From Phytoamicus setariae (GTDB lineage: Bacteria; Pseudomonadota; Alphaproteobacteria; Rhizobiales; Rhizobiaceae): a stretch of DNA of 64,000 nt. A program made the translations under genes and the position numbers. Below the pieces are notes generated by a model, which worked only from the letters and a program-made list of their open reading frames with translations, did not search any database and was not told where the DNA came from. How positions within the stretch are numbered: position 1 is the stretch's first letter; each line of letters opens with the position of its first letter. Shown here in pieces: positions 44,746-54,546 of this stretch. The stretch covers positions 1 through 64,000 of the forward strand of contig NZ_JAEQNC010000009.1 in NCBI RefSeq assembly GCF_016722925.1. Direction: 5' to 3'.

Positions 44746-46641
44746 ATGATCGGTGGAAGCGATCTCTTACGGATAGAAAATCTCAACATCTCCTTCTCCC
44801 TGCTCGGTGGGAAAATCGAAGCGGTCAAGAAAGCCGAGTTGCGTGTTCTGCCAGGCAAGGTGACGGCGCTGGTCGGTGAGTCCGGCTCGGGCAAATCGGT
44901 GATCAGCCAGGCCGTCATGGGAATTCTCCCGCAGATCGCATCGGTCAGTGGCAAAATACTGTTCAACGACACGGTCAACGGCAACGGACCGGTCGATATC
45001 CTGAGCCTGCCGCGGGATGGGGCACAGATTCGCGCCCTGCGCGGCAATCGCATGGGAAAGATCTTCCAGGAGCCGATGACCTCGTTGTCGCCGCTCCATA
45101 CAATCGGCAACCAGATCTCCGAAGTCCTGACAATTCACTCGGAATACAAGAAGGACGAGAGACGAGAGCGTACCGAGGAAATGCTCGGCCTGGTGGGATT
45201 TGCCAAACCTTCCCGTGCGTTCGACATGTATCCGTTCGAGTTGTCGGGCGGCATGCGCCAGCGCGCCATGATCGCCATGGCGCTGATCTGCCGCCCTTCC
45301 CTGCTGATCGCCGACGAACCGACGACGGCGCTCGACGTGACGATCCAGGCACAGATTCTGCAGTTGTTGCGCGAACTGCAGACCAAGCTCAATATGGCCA
45401 TGCTTCTGATCACCCATGATCTGGGCGTCGTGGCGAATGTGGCCGACGAGGTCGTGGTCATTTATCACGGCGAGATCATGGAAGCCGGCCCCGTCGAGAC
45501 AATTTTCCGCCGGCCTGCCCACCCCTATCTGAAAGGGCTCATGTCAGCCGTGCCGCATTTCGACATGCAGCGGGGCGAACGGCTCAAGTCGCTGCGTGAA
45601 GTGCCCGTCAACGTCAGCAACCTTCTGGAAAAGCGGACCGTCGATGCCGAAAGCCAGTCGGGAACAATCCTGTCTGTTCGCAATGTCGTAAAATCCTTCT
45701 CCGCACGCAGCTCCAGCTGGTTCGGAAAGAGCGATGCGAACCTGACACGCGCGGTCGACGACGTAAGTTTTGACGTGCGGCGCGGTGAATGCCTCGGACT
45801 GGTGGGCGAAAGCGGCTGCGGCAAAACCACGCTCAGCAAGATTCTGATGCGCGCCATCACCCCGAATTCCGGTGGCGTCATGTTCAATAGCAGTGACGGA
45901 CAGCAGATTGATGTCCTTGCGGCAAGCGGCCATGAACTGGAGGAACTGCGGACGAAGATACAGATGGTCTTTCAGGATCCGGTCTCTTCATTGTCTCCCA
46001 GAATGACCATTCAAAACATTCTCAGCGAGCCATTGGAAATCCATGATCGCGGCAATGCAAAATCCCGTTCGGAAAAAGTTGCTGCGCTCATGGCGGCAGT
46101 CGGATTGGACAGGCGTTACCTCAACCGCTATCCGCACGGGCTTTCTGGCGGCCAGCGCCAGCGCATCGGTATTGCCCGCGCCCTCGCCCTCGGGCCGGAA
46201 ATCGTGATCTGCGACGAGCCGGTTTCAGCGCTCGACGTGTCTGTGCAGGCCCAGATCCTCAATCTGCTGAAGGATTTGCAGAAGGAGCTCGGCCTTACCT
46301 ACATTTTCATTTCGCACAATCTGGCGGTTGTCGATTATATGGCCGACCGGATCGCTGTTATGTGCGGCGGACGGATAGTCGAACTCGCCCCGCGCAATCA
46401 GCTCATGCAATCGCCGGTGCACCCCTATACGAAATCCCTGCTTGCGGCCGTGCCATTTCCAGACCTCGACCGCCCGCTTGACTTTGCCAGCCTGATTTCA
46501 AGCGGCGCATCCGACAAACGCAACTGGGGTACGCAGTTCCGTGACGACGGCGATGTCAGCAGCCTTGCGGCGGCTGACCTTGGTGGAGGACATCTGGTGC
46601 TTGCGCGCAGGAACGTCGATGCCAGGGAGTTACGACCTTGA
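44746..46641 (+). CDS. Fused ABC ATP-binding protein, peptide/oligosaccharide importer system 3
   Basis: A 631-residue protein with two nucleotide-binding domains. The first has Walker [10 protein letters not shown] at 44-52 (Val for Thr, tolerated), ELSGGMRQR and [12 protein letters not shown]; the second has GESGCGKTT, GLSGGQRQR and IVICDEPVSALD. Both look functional. A C-terminal tail of about 50 residues after domain 2 is extra. It is the first gene of a four-gene importer operon with ATGA-type overlaps throughout. Confidence 0.9.
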   Translation: MIGGSDLLRIENLNISFSLLGGKIEAVKKAELRVLPGKVTALVGESGSGKSVISQAVMGILPQIASVSGKILFNDTVNGNGPVDILSLPRDGAQIRALRGNRMGKIFQEPMTSLSPLHTIGNQISEVLTIHSEYKKDERRERTEEMLGLVGFAKPSRAFDMYPFELSGGMRQRAMIAMALICRPSLLIADEPTTALDVTIQAQILQLLRELQTKLNMAMLLITHDLGVVANVADEVVVIYHGEIMEAGPVETIFRRPAHPYLKGLMSAVPHFDMQRGERLKSLREVPVNVSNLLEKRTVDAESQSGTILSVRNVVKSFSARSSSWFGKSDANLTRAVDDVSFDVRRGECLGLVGESGCGKTTLSKILMRAITPNSGGVMFNSSDGQQIDVLAASGHELEELRTKIQMVFQDPVSSLSPRMTIQNILSEPLEIHDRGNAKSRSEKVAALMAAVGLDRRYLNRYPHGLSGGQRQRIGIARALALGPEIVICDEPVSALDVSVQAQILNLLKDLQKELGLTYIFISHNLAVVDYMADRIAVMCGGRIVELAPRNQLMQSPVHPYTKSLLAAVPFPDLDRPLDFASLISSGASDKRNWGTQFRDDGDVSSLAAADLGGGHLVLARRNVDARELRP

Positions 46642-48548
46642 TCAAGCGGCGAACCATCCTTGGCATGCTTGCCTGCAGTAGTATTCCCGGGCTTGTCAGC
46701 GCACGGTCGCGAGAGCCGGACTTCCTCTGGGAGAAACTGCGCGCAGCCGCCCTGCCGGATATCTCTGATCGATTGCCAAAAACACCGCGCGTCATCAACC
46801 TGGCGGCGATGGGGCGACAACCCGGAAACTATGGCGGCGTGATACGCACCTTGATCGGCGGCCAGAAGGACATCCGGCTGATGACAATCAACGGCTATGC
46901 AAGGCTGGTCGGCTACGACGAAAAGCTCGCAATGCATGCCGATATTCTTGAGAGCTACGAGACGATCGAGGATCGGATCTTCACCTTCCGGATTCGCGAA
47001 GGCCACAGATGGTCGAATGGCAATGACCTGACCGCCGAGGATTTCCGTTATTGCTGGGAAGATGTCTATCTGAACAAGGACCTCAAACGCGGCGGCCTGC
47101 CCAGAGAACTCATGGTCGATGGCAAGGCACCGCGCTTTGAAGTCCTGGACAAGTTCACCGTGCGCTATACCTGGCATGCACCAAATCCCGATTTCTTGCC
47201 CAAGCTGGCCGCGCCACAGCCACTGGTGATCGTCCTGCCTTCCGCCTACCTCAAGATGTTCCACAAGCAGTATCAGGACAGCTTTCGGCTCTCCTCGCTG
47301 GTCAAGCAGTATCGCGCGAAAAAATGGACCGATCTGCATCTGAAGATGTCTCGCAGCTATCGGCCCGAGAATCCTGACCTGCCAACGCTGGATCCCTGGC
47401 GCAACACCACCGCTCCCCCAGCCGAACAATTCGTCTTCGAACGCAATCCGTACTTCCACCGTGTCGATGAAAACGGCCTGCAACTGCCATACATAGACCA
47501 GGTCATCCTGAATGTGAGTTCGTCGGAAATCATCGCGGCCAAGACCGGATCCGGAGAAAGCGACCTGCAGTCGAATGGCATCGACTTCGCAGACTATGCC
47601 TTTCTGAAGGACGCGGAGAAACGATATCCTGTCAAGGTCAGTCTCTGGAAACGCACCCAGGGCTCCAGGGTGACCTTGCTGCCAAATTTGAACTGCACCG
47701 ATCCCGTCTGGCGAGCGATTTTCCAGGATGTTCGCGTCAGACGGGCCCTGTCGCTCGCCATCGACAGGGCGGAGATAAACAAGGCTGTCTTCTACGGACT
47801 TGCAGCCGAGAGCGCCGACGCCGTCTTGCCTGAAAGTCCGCTGTTTCGGCCCGAATACAAGACTGCCTGGAGCACGCATGATCCGGAGCAGGCCAATGCG
47901 CTTTTGGATGCCGCCGGCCTGGTTGCGCGGGATGACGACGGCCTCCGGCTCCTGCCTGATGGCAGGAGCGCCCAAATTGTCGTCGAGACGGCCGGAGAGA
48001 GCACGCTCGAGACCGATATTCTGCAGCTCGTGACGGATCACTGGCGGGCGATCGGCGTGTCGCTTTTCATCAAGACCTCGCAGCGTGACGTTTTCCGCAG
48101 CAGGGCCATGGGCGGCAGCATCATGATGTCGATGTGGTCCGGGCTCGATAACGGCATTCCGACGGCCGACATGAGTCCGGCCGAGCTCGCCCCGACCGGC
48201 GATGAGCAGTTGCAATGGCCCGTCTGGGGGATCCACTACCTGTCAAATGGCCAGAAGGGAAAGCCGCCTGAACTGCCCGAGGCAGCGGAACTGATTGACC
48301 TGCTGCATCAATGGGGCAAAACGGTCGACATGGAGGAGAGGGCCGATATCTGGACGAAGATGCTCAAAATCCATTCGGAGCAGGTTTTTTCCATCGGCAT
48401 CGTCAACGCCACGCATCAGCCGGTATTGCGGTCCTCCCGGCTGCGCAACATACCGGACGTGGCACTCTACGGCTTCGACCCGACCAGCTATCTCGGCGTC
48501 TACATGCCTGACACATTCTGGTTTGGCGAGGAAGCCCTGCCGTCATGA
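46638..48548 (+). CDS. Large SBP_bac_5-type substrate-binding protein, system 3
   Basis: A 636-residue exported protein, about 100 residues longer than standard peptide-binding proteins and in the range of oligosaccharide-binding relatives such as AgpA. The N-terminus MIKRRTILGML resembles a short twin-arginine signal. The body has FTFRIREGHRWSNGNDLTAEDF and RVRRALSLAIDRAEI, typical of the family. It starts at TTG with a four-base overlap to the ATPase stop. With the lyase upstream, I infer uptake of glycan fragments rather than peptides. Confidence 0.85.
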   Translation: MIKRRTILGMLACSSIPGLVSARSREPDFLWEKLRAAALPDISDRLPKTPRVINLAAMGRQPGNYGGVIRTLIGGQKDIRLMTINGYARLVGYDEKLAMHADILESYETIEDRIFTFRIREGHRWSNGNDLTAEDFRYCWEDVYLNKDLKRGGLPRELMVDGKAPRFEVLDKFTVRYTWHAPNPDFLPKLAAPQPLVIVLPSAYLKMFHKQYQDSFRLSSLVKQYRAKKWTDLHLKMSRSYRPENPDLPTLDPWRNTTAPPAEQFVFERNPYFHRVDENGLQLPYIDQVILNVSSSEIIAAKTGSGESDLQSNGIDFADYAFLKDAEKRYPVKVSLWKRTQGSRVTLLPNLNCTDPVWRAIFQDVRVRRALSLAIDRAEINKAVFYGLAAESADAVLPESPLFRPEYKTAWSTHDPEQANALLDAAGLVARDDDGLRLLPDGRSAQIVVETAGESTLETDILQLVTDHWRAIGVSLFIKTSQRDVFRSRAMGGSIMMSMWSGLDNGIPTADMSPAELAPTGDEQLQWPVWGIHYLSNGQKGKPPELPEAAELIDLLHQWGKTVDMEERADIWTKMLKIHSEQVFSIGIVNATHQPVLRSSRLRNIPDVALYGFDPTSYLGVYMPDTFWFGEEALPS

Positions 48549-49543
48549 TCAAATATATCCTCTGGCGCATCGCTGCGATGATCCCGACCTTGCTGCTGAT
48601 TTCAGCCTTGGTGTTCACGATCATCGAATTGCCCCCCGGCGACTATTTCGAAAGTTATGTTTCCGACCTGCAGGCGCAGGGCGAAGCGGTCGACATGCAG
48701 GAAATCGAAGAACTGCGCGAGCAGTACGGGTTCGATAAGCCACCGGTGCTGCGCTATTTCTACTGGGTGGCAGGCATGCTGCACGGCGACTTCGGCTATT
48801 CCTTCGAATACCAGTTGCCTGTGAAAGAGGTTGTCGGCGATCGCTTGTGGCTGACCGTCATGGTCTCGTTCTTTACGATCATATTCACATGGCTCATCGC
48901 GTTTCCGATCGGCATCTATTCGGCGACCCATCAATACAGTTGGGCCGATTACGGACTGACATTCGTGGGCCTGATTGGCATCGCCATACCGAATTTCATG
49001 TTCGCGCTCATCCTGATGTATTTTGCCAATATCTGGTTTGGAACATCGATCGGCCACCTGATGGACCAGAAATATCTGGCCGAGCCGATGAGCTGGGCGA
49101 AGGCGAAATCCATTCTGGAGCATGTCTGGATACCGGTGCTGATCGTCGGGACCGCCGGCACGGCCGGCATGATCCGCCGACTGCGCGCCAACCTGCTGGA
49201 CGAACTGCAAAAGCAATATGTGGTCACCGCGCGCGCCAAAGGTCTGCATCCCTTCAAGACGCTGATCAAATACCCGCTGCGCATGTCGCTCAACTTCTTC
49301 ATATCCGACATCGGCTCCATCCTTCCGGCCATCATTTCCGGCGCCGAGATCACCGCGATCGTGCTGTCACTTGAAACGACCGGCCCGATGCTGATCAAGG
49401 CGCTTCAAAGCCAGGATATGTATCTCGCTGGATCCTTCCTGATGTTCCTGGCTTTCCTCACCGTGATCGGCGTGCTGATCTCCGACATTGCACTCGCCTT
49501 TCTGGATCCGCGGATCAGGCTGCAGGGTGGGAGTACAAAATAA
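48545..49543 (+). CDS. ABC permease (OppB/DppB-like), system 3
   Basis: A 332-residue membrane protein. The first helix is followed by a periplasmic segment with the family block LPPGDYFESYV and LREQYGFDKPPVLRYFYW, then five to six helices, and the EAA loop TARAKGLHPFKTLIKYPLR. It overlaps the binding-protein stop as ATGA and its own stop overlaps the next start (TAATG). Confidence 0.9.
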   Translation: MIKYILWRIAAMIPTLLLISALVFTIIELPPGDYFESYVSDLQAQGEAVDMQEIEELREQYGFDKPPVLRYFYWVAGMLHGDFGYSFEYQLPVKEVVGDRLWLTVMVSFFTIIFTWLIAFPIGIYSATHQYSWADYGLTFVGLIGIAIPNFMFALILMYFANIWFGTSIGHLMDQKYLAEPMSWAKAKSILEHVWIPVLIVGTAGTAGMIRRLRANLLDELQKQYVVTARAKGLHPFKTLIKYPLRMSLNFFISDIGSILPAIISGAEITAIVLSLETTGPMLIKALQSQDMYLAGSFLMFLAFLTVIGVLISDIALAFLDPRIRLQGGSTK

Positions 49544-50715
49544 TGTCCTACCTGCCGGAATCAGGCGCCCCGCTGTCTCACTATGTTTCGACCACGCCAT
49601 TCGACCCTTATTCCGTCGAGGAGATGACCGGCGAGCAAAGCCGCGTCTATCAGGCCTCGCAGCTGCGGTTGATGTGGTGGAAATTCCGAATGCACAATTT
49701 GGCGGTCATTTCCGCGGTCTTCCTGGGCATTCTCTACTTGATGATCCTCATCGTCGAATTCCTCGCCCCTTACAACCTCCACACCCGCAACGTCGACTTC
49801 ATTCACGCGCCGCCACAACAGGTCCACCTGTTCGACAAAGGCAGCTTTGTGGGCCCCTTCGTCTATGGGCGCGAAATGAAGCTGGACATGGACACGCTGC
49901 GGCGCGTCTACACCGACAATCCCGACAAGGTTGAGCCCCTTCGATTCTTCTGCTCGGGCGATCCCTACAAGTTCTGGGGCATGGTCGAGGCCAACACGCA
50001 CCTTGTCTGCCCTGCCGAGGGCGGTCAGTTCTTTCTGCTGGGCAGCGACAGGCTGGGGCGAGATGTGCTGTCGCGCATATTGTACGGTGCACGGATCTCC
50101 TTGACGATCGGATTGATCGGCATTGTCATCAGCTTCACTCTCGGAATCATGATCGGAGGATGGGCTGGCTACCATGGCGGCTGGTTCGATCTCGCTGTGC
50201 AACGCGTCATCGAAGTTTTGCAATCTATCCCCAGTATTCCACTCTGGATGGCATTGGCGGCGATCATGCCGATCACCTGGAGTCCGATGCTGATCTACCT
50301 GGGCATTACCGCAATCCTCGGATTGCTTGACTGGACCGGACTGGCCAGGGCGGTGCGATCCAAGCTTCTTTCGTTGCGCGAGGAAGATTACGTTCAGGCG
50401 GCGCAATTGATGGGCGCCAAAAGCAGCAGGATCATTGGCCGGCACCTAGTTCCAGGCTTCATGTCGCACCTGATCGCGACGGCAACCTTGTCCATTCCGG
50501 GTATGATCCTGGGGGAAACCGCACTCAGTTTTCTCGGACTTGGACTGCGTCCGCCGATCACCAGTTGGGGCATCCTGCTCACCGAGGCCCGCAGCGTCAG
50601 CGTGATCGTCTTCTATCCTTGGTTGCTATTTCCGATCATCCCGGTCATTCTCGTCATCCTCGCTTTCAACTTCCTCGGCGATGGCTTGCGTGATGCCGCA
50701 GACCCATACAAATGA
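49543..50715 (+). CDS. ABC permease (OppC/DppC-like) with enlarged periplasmic loop, system 3
   Basis: A 390-residue membrane protein, about 100 longer than a standard DppC. The extra part lies between the first helix (ends near residue 75) and the hallmark LLGSDRLGRDVLSRILYGARIS (near 165): a periplasmic loop of about 85 residues carrying two Cys (FFCSGDPYKF and LVCPAEGG). Similar extended loops occur in oligosaccharide importers of this family. The EAA loop AAQLMGAKSSRIIGRHLVPG is intact. Confidence 0.88.
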   Translation: MSYLPESGAPLSHYVSTTPFDPYSVEEMTGEQSRVYQASQLRLMWWKFRMHNLAVISAVFLGILYLMILIVEFLAPYNLHTRNVDFIHAPPQQVHLFDKGSFVGPFVYGREMKLDMDTLRRVYTDNPDKVEPLRFFCSGDPYKFWGMVEANTHLVCPAEGGQFFLLGSDRLGRDVLSRILYGARISLTIGLIGIVISFTLGIMIGGWAGYHGGWFDLAVQRVIEVLQSIPSIPLWMALAAIMPITWSPMLIYLGITAILGLLDWTGLARAVRSKLLSLREEDYVQAAQLMGAKSSRIIGRHLVPGFMSHLIATATLSIPGMILGETALSFLGLGLRPPITSWGILLTEARSVSVIVFYPWLLFPIIPVILVILAFNFLGDGLRDAADPYK

Positions 50716-50788
50716 AATGGATGTATGACATGCGGCTAAAGTTCACCTATAGAACCGCAAAAACTATCAACAAAGCAGGTTTCCCAGC

Positions 50789-52000
50789 ATGACGCGCCGA
50801 TTGGATGATGCACGTATTCTGATGTACAGCCACGACACGTTCGGCCTGGGCCATTTGCGCCGCTGCAGAACAATCGCGCACTCGCTCGTCGAGGATTATC
50901 GAGGTTTGCATGTGCTAATTATCTCCGGCGCGACAATCGCCGGAGCCTTCGACTATCGAGCGCGCGTCGACTTCGTGAAGATCCCAAGCGTCATCAAGCT
51001 GCGCAACGGCCAGTACGAATCGATGGAACAGCACATGGACCTGCACGATACGATGCAGATGCGCCAATCGATCATCCGCCATACCGCTGAAACTTTTCAG
51101 CCCGACATCTTTGTCGTCGACAAGGAGCCTTTGGGACTGGAAGGCGAGGTCGAGGAGACCCTTTCATTCCTGAAGGCTCGCGGAACCACATTGGTGCTCG
51201 GCCTGCGCGAAGTCATGGACGCGCCGCGGCTGCTCGATGCGGAGTGGAAACGGAAGAACGTCATGGACAAGATTTCCCGTTTCTACGACGAGATATGGGT
51301 CTACGGCCCCCCCGATTTCTATGACCCGCTGGTCGGCCTGGAAGTCCCGAAACCCGTCCGCGACAAGATGAGTTTCGTTGGTTTCCTCCAGCGCAGCGTA
51401 CCCAGATCCGAACTACCGGGTCACGTCCCCACAGGCGAGTACATTCTCGTCACTACCGGAGGCGGCGGCGACGGAGCCGATCTCGTCCACAACGTCATGC
51501 ATGCCTACCAGCAGGATCCGGGGCTGACCCACAGGGCCTTGGTGGTCCTCGGGCCGTATATGCCCGCTAAGAAGCGTCGCAAGCTGATCCGCAAGGGAGC
51601 GTCGATTCCCTATCTGGAGGTCATCGAGTTTGACAACCGGATGGAAGAACTTGTTGCCGGGGCGACAGCCGTCGTGGCGATGGGCGGCTACAACACTTAT
51701 TGTGAAATCCTCTCATTCGACAAGCCGGCGCTGATTGTCCCTCGTGTCCAGCCGCGCGAGGAGCAATTGATCCGGGCTCAGCGAGCCGCCGAACTGGGGT
51801 TGGTCGACATGTTGCTGCCGGAGGAGGCGGAAGACCCTATCCGGCTTGCGGCTGCGCTCAAAACATTGCCTTCGCGCCAACCACCGTCGAAAAGTGCGCC
51901 GGCCGGATACCGTCTTGAAGGGCTGCCTCACATCACTGAACTCGTCGGAGACTTGTTCGATCAACGGCAACCCGGACAATTGACGCTTGTCAAGGCATGA
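50789..52000 (+). CDS. MurG-like glycosyltransferase (GT28-type fold)
   Basis: A 403-residue GT-B-fold protein. The N-terminal loop is MYSHDTFGLGHLRRC, as in MurG-type donor/acceptor lobes; the C-terminal lobe carries the nucleotide-binding segments TTGGGGDGADL and VAMGGYNTYCEILSFDKPALIVP. It should transfer a sugar from a nucleotide donor to a glycan or lipid intermediate on the cytoplasmic side. It is a paralogue of the gene at 53365, with a GT4 enzyme between them; all three form one plus-strand unit. Confidence 0.82.
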   Translation: MTRRLDDARILMYSHDTFGLGHLRRCRTIAHSLVEDYRGLHVLIISGATIAGAFDYRARVDFVKIPSVIKLRNGQYESMEQHMDLHDTMQMRQSIIRHTAETFQPDIFVVDKEPLGLEGEVEETLSFLKARGTTLVLGLREVMDAPRLLDAEWKRKNVMDKISRFYDEIWVYGPPDFYDPLVGLEVPKPVRDKMSFVGFLQRSVPRSELPGHVPTGEYILVTTGGGGDGADLVHNVMHAYQQDPGLTHRALVVLGPYMPAKKRRKLIRKGASIPYLEVIEFDNRMEELVAGATAVVAMGGYNTYCEILSFDKPALIVPRVQPREEQLIRAQRAAELGLVDMLLPEEAEDPIRLAAALKTLPSRQPPSKSAPAGYRLEGLPHITELVGDLFDQRQPGQLTLVKA

Positions 52001-52117
52001 GCAGGACAGGCAGCAATGCAACCGTGATGCTTCTAATCAGGGCGGCGTGCCGATAAGGCTCCTTTCGTCCAAAATGTACGGGCCCCACGGCCCGACGGGA
52101 ATATCCGAGTCTGCAAA

Positions 52118-53368
52118 ATGTCAAATCGTAGCAAGATCGTCGTGGTTCTGAAGGGTTATCCCCGCCTTTCGGAGACCTTCATCGCCCAGGAATTACTGGG
52201 ACTTGAGAAAGCCGGTCTTGACCTGGTGCTGGTCGCACTGCGTCGGCCGACTGACAAGAAGAGGCACCCCGTACACGACGAGATACGCGCGCCAGTGTAT
52301 TACCTGCCTGAATATCTGCACCACGAGCCCGTTCGCGTTCTATCAGCACTGGTTTCTTGCCTGCCGAAGCTCGGTCTCTGGCGCGGACTGGCTTCATTTG
52401 CCAAAGATCTGCTTAAGGACCCGACCCGCAATCGGGTCCGCCGTTTCGGACAGGCAGCTGTCCTCGCTGCCGAATGGCCGGATGGCGGGCAATGGATTCA
52501 CGCACATTTTATCCACACCCCAGCATCCGTTGCCGCGTATGCAAGTCAGATCACCGGGATTGCCTGGACCTGCTCTGCGCATGCCAAGGACATCTGGACG
52601 TCGCCGAGTTGGGAATTGAAGGGAAAATTGGCCAGTACACGCTGGACGGTAACGTGCACGCATACCGGCTTTGACCACTTGCGTCGCCTTGGCGCGCCGA
52701 CGTCGCGTGTCCATCTGAGCTACCATGGTCTGGACCTGTCGCGTTTCAGCCCCTTCGAGGGCGTTCGCTCGCGCCGCGACGGCAGCGACCGCGACGAACC
52801 CGTCAGAATCCTCAGTGTAGGCCGTGCCGTGGAGAAGAAGGGCTACGACATCCTGCTGCGCGCCCTCAGCCTTCTGCCATCGAATCTTTCCTGGAAATTC
52901 GAACATATCGGCGACGGCGACAGTATCAAGCGCCTCAAGGGCCTTTCGGAGGAGCTCGGTATTGCTGACAGGATCGACTGGAAAGGCGCGCTGGACCAGA
53001 AGGATGTTCTTGCCGGCTATCGCGATGCCGACATCTTTGCGCTTGCCTGCCGGATCACCAGCGACGGCGACCGAGACGGGCTCCCCAACGTTCTAGTCGA
53101 AGCCTCCAGCCAGGGGCTGGTTTCCATATCGACCAATATCTCCGGCGTCCCCGAACTTCTGATCGATGGACAAAACGGCCTCGTTGTCCCCCCCGAAGAT
53201 CCCAAAGCGCTTGCAGCGGTGCTGGAAACCGCGATCAGGGACGCGGATCTTCGCCACCGCCTTGGGCAAGCAGCCGAAAAACGCGTGCGGACAGAGTTTG
53301 ATTCCAGCGCCAGCATCCGGCAACTGAAATCCCTGTTCGAAACCGAATGGCAAGCCGGCAAGTCATGA
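52118..53368 (+). CDS. Glycosyltransferase family 4
   Basis: A 416-residue GT-B glycosyltransferase. The donor-site region shows SVGRAVEKKGYDILLRAL, then GLPNVLVEASSQGLVSI with the conserved acidic residue and SGVPELLIDGQNGLVVPPEDP. It retains the anomeric configuration in known family members and adds one sugar to a growing glycan. Its stop overlaps the start of the next glycosyltransferase (ATGA). The ribosome site is weak. Confidence 0.87.
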   Translation: MSNRSKIVVVLKGYPRLSETFIAQELLGLEKAGLDLVLVALRRPTDKKRHPVHDEIRAPVYYLPEYLHHEPVRVLSALVSCLPKLGLWRGLASFAKDLLKDPTRNRVRRFGQAAVLAAEWPDGGQWIHAHFIHTPASVAAYASQITGIAWTCSAHAKDIWTSPSWELKGKLASTRWTVTCTHTGFDHLRRLGAPTSRVHLSYHGLDLSRFSPFEGVRSRRDGSDRDEPVRILSVGRAVEKKGYDILLRALSLLPSNLSWKFEHIGDGDSIKRLKGLSEELGIADRIDWKGALDQKDVLAGYRDADIFALACRITSDGDRDGLPNVLVEASSQGLVSISTNISGVPELLIDGQNGLVVPPEDPKALAAVLETAIRDADLRHRLGQAAEKRVRTEFDSSASIRQLKSLFETEWQAGKS

Positions 53369-54534
53369 GTGTAAGCCCGAAGATACGCGTACTCTTTTAC
53401 GTTCAGCATCTGCTTGGGATCGGCCATCTGGCACGGGCCAGCCGGATAGCGAGGGCTTTGGTCGGCAAGGATTTCGATGTCACGATGGTGACGGGCGGAA
53501 TGCCCGTCCCGGGCTTTCCCGGCCCGGACCTGAAGAACATCGCGCTGCCGGCGATTGCCACCGGCGATTCGGGCTTCTCGGGGCTTGTGGATGCGTCCGG
53601 CAACATCGTCGATGACGCCTTCAAGGCCGAACGGCGCGATAAGCTGATCGCAGCATTCCGCAAGATCCAGCCGGATATCGTGATCATCGAGGCGTTCCCT
53701 TTCGGGCGCCGGCAGGTCCGCTTCGAGCTACTGCCGCTCCTTGATGAAATCGCCGCTATGGAGAGAAAACCCCTGGTCGCATGTTCTTTGCGCGATATCG
53801 TGCAGGCACGCAACAAGCCCGGCCGCGACGATGAAAGTGTTGCACTTGTCGATCGCTATTTCGACCATGTGCTCGTTCACGGCGATCCCGGCTTTGCGCG
53901 GCTGGAGGATAGCTTTCCGCTTTTTGATATGATCGCCGACAAGGTGCTCTACACCGGCCTTGTGGCCGCACCTGCGCCTCCCCCCGCGACCGAGACATTC
54001 GACATCGTTGTTTCGGCTGGCGGCGGCGCAGTAGGCATAAACCTCATCCGGGCAGCGGCGGAATCGGCCAGGCATCTGCCGAAATCGCTGAACTGGTGCA
54101 TCGTCACCGGGCCAAACCTGCCGCAGGCAGATTTCGACGCGCTGGCGCTCGACGCGCCTGCCAACACGAACCTCTTCCGGTTCCGGCCGGATTTCCCTAG
54201 CCTTCTGACACGCGCCCGCCTGTCGATATCTCAAGCCGGATACAACACCGTTTGCGATATTCTGCGGGCAGGATGCCAATCCTTGCTGATCCCGTTTACT
54301 GCCGGCGGCGAGACCGAACAGACAGAAAGGGCGGCGCGCCTGGAGGAGCGGGGACGAGCCTTCGTCTTGACGGAGGCCGCGCTTTCGCCGGTAACCATGC
54401 AGGCCGCGATTGAAAAAGCGCTTTCCTCGGCCGTAACAAACCTGCAGGCACTCGATCTCGACGGCGCCAACCGAACAGCTGATATCCTGCGCGCCCTGTC
54501 GGCGACCGCTCTCGACAAGCCACAGCGCGTCTGA
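53365..54534 (+). CDS. MurG-like glycosyltransferase, paralogue of the upstream one
   Basis: A 389-residue GT-B protein beginning MSVSPKIRVLFYVQHLLGIGHLARASR. The C-terminal lobe has VSAGGGAVG and SQAGYNTVCDILRAGCQSLLIPF plus an acidic GGETEQTERA loop, the pattern of GT28-type enzymes. It resembles the 50789 gene in both lobes, so the two probably arose by duplication and act at related steps. The start at 53365 overlaps the preceding stop (ATGA). Confidence 0.83.
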   Translation: MSVSPKIRVLFYVQHLLGIGHLARASRIARALVGKDFDVTMVTGGMPVPGFPGPDLKNIALPAIATGDSGFSGLVDASGNIVDDAFKAERRDKLIAAFRKIQPDIVIIEAFPFGRRQVRFELLPLLDEIAAMERKPLVACSLRDIVQARNKPGRDDESVALVDRYFDHVLVHGDPGFARLEDSFPLFDMIADKVLYTGLVAAPAPPPATETFDIVVSAGGGAVGINLIRAAAESARHLPKSLNWCIVTGPNLPQADFDALALDAPANTNLFRFRPDFPSLLTRARLSISQAGYNTVCDILRAGCQSLLIPFTAGGETEQTERAARLEERGRAFVLTEAALSPVTMQAAIEKALSSAVTNLQALDLDGANRTADILRALSATALDKPQRV

Positions 54535-54546
54535 CTGAGACGAAAT

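Noticed and set aside
46425-48236. 603-codon open frame antisense to the system 3 binding protein
   Set aside because: The plus-strand product is a clear SBP_bac_5 protein within a tight operon; the antisense frame shows no recognisable domain or ribosome site.
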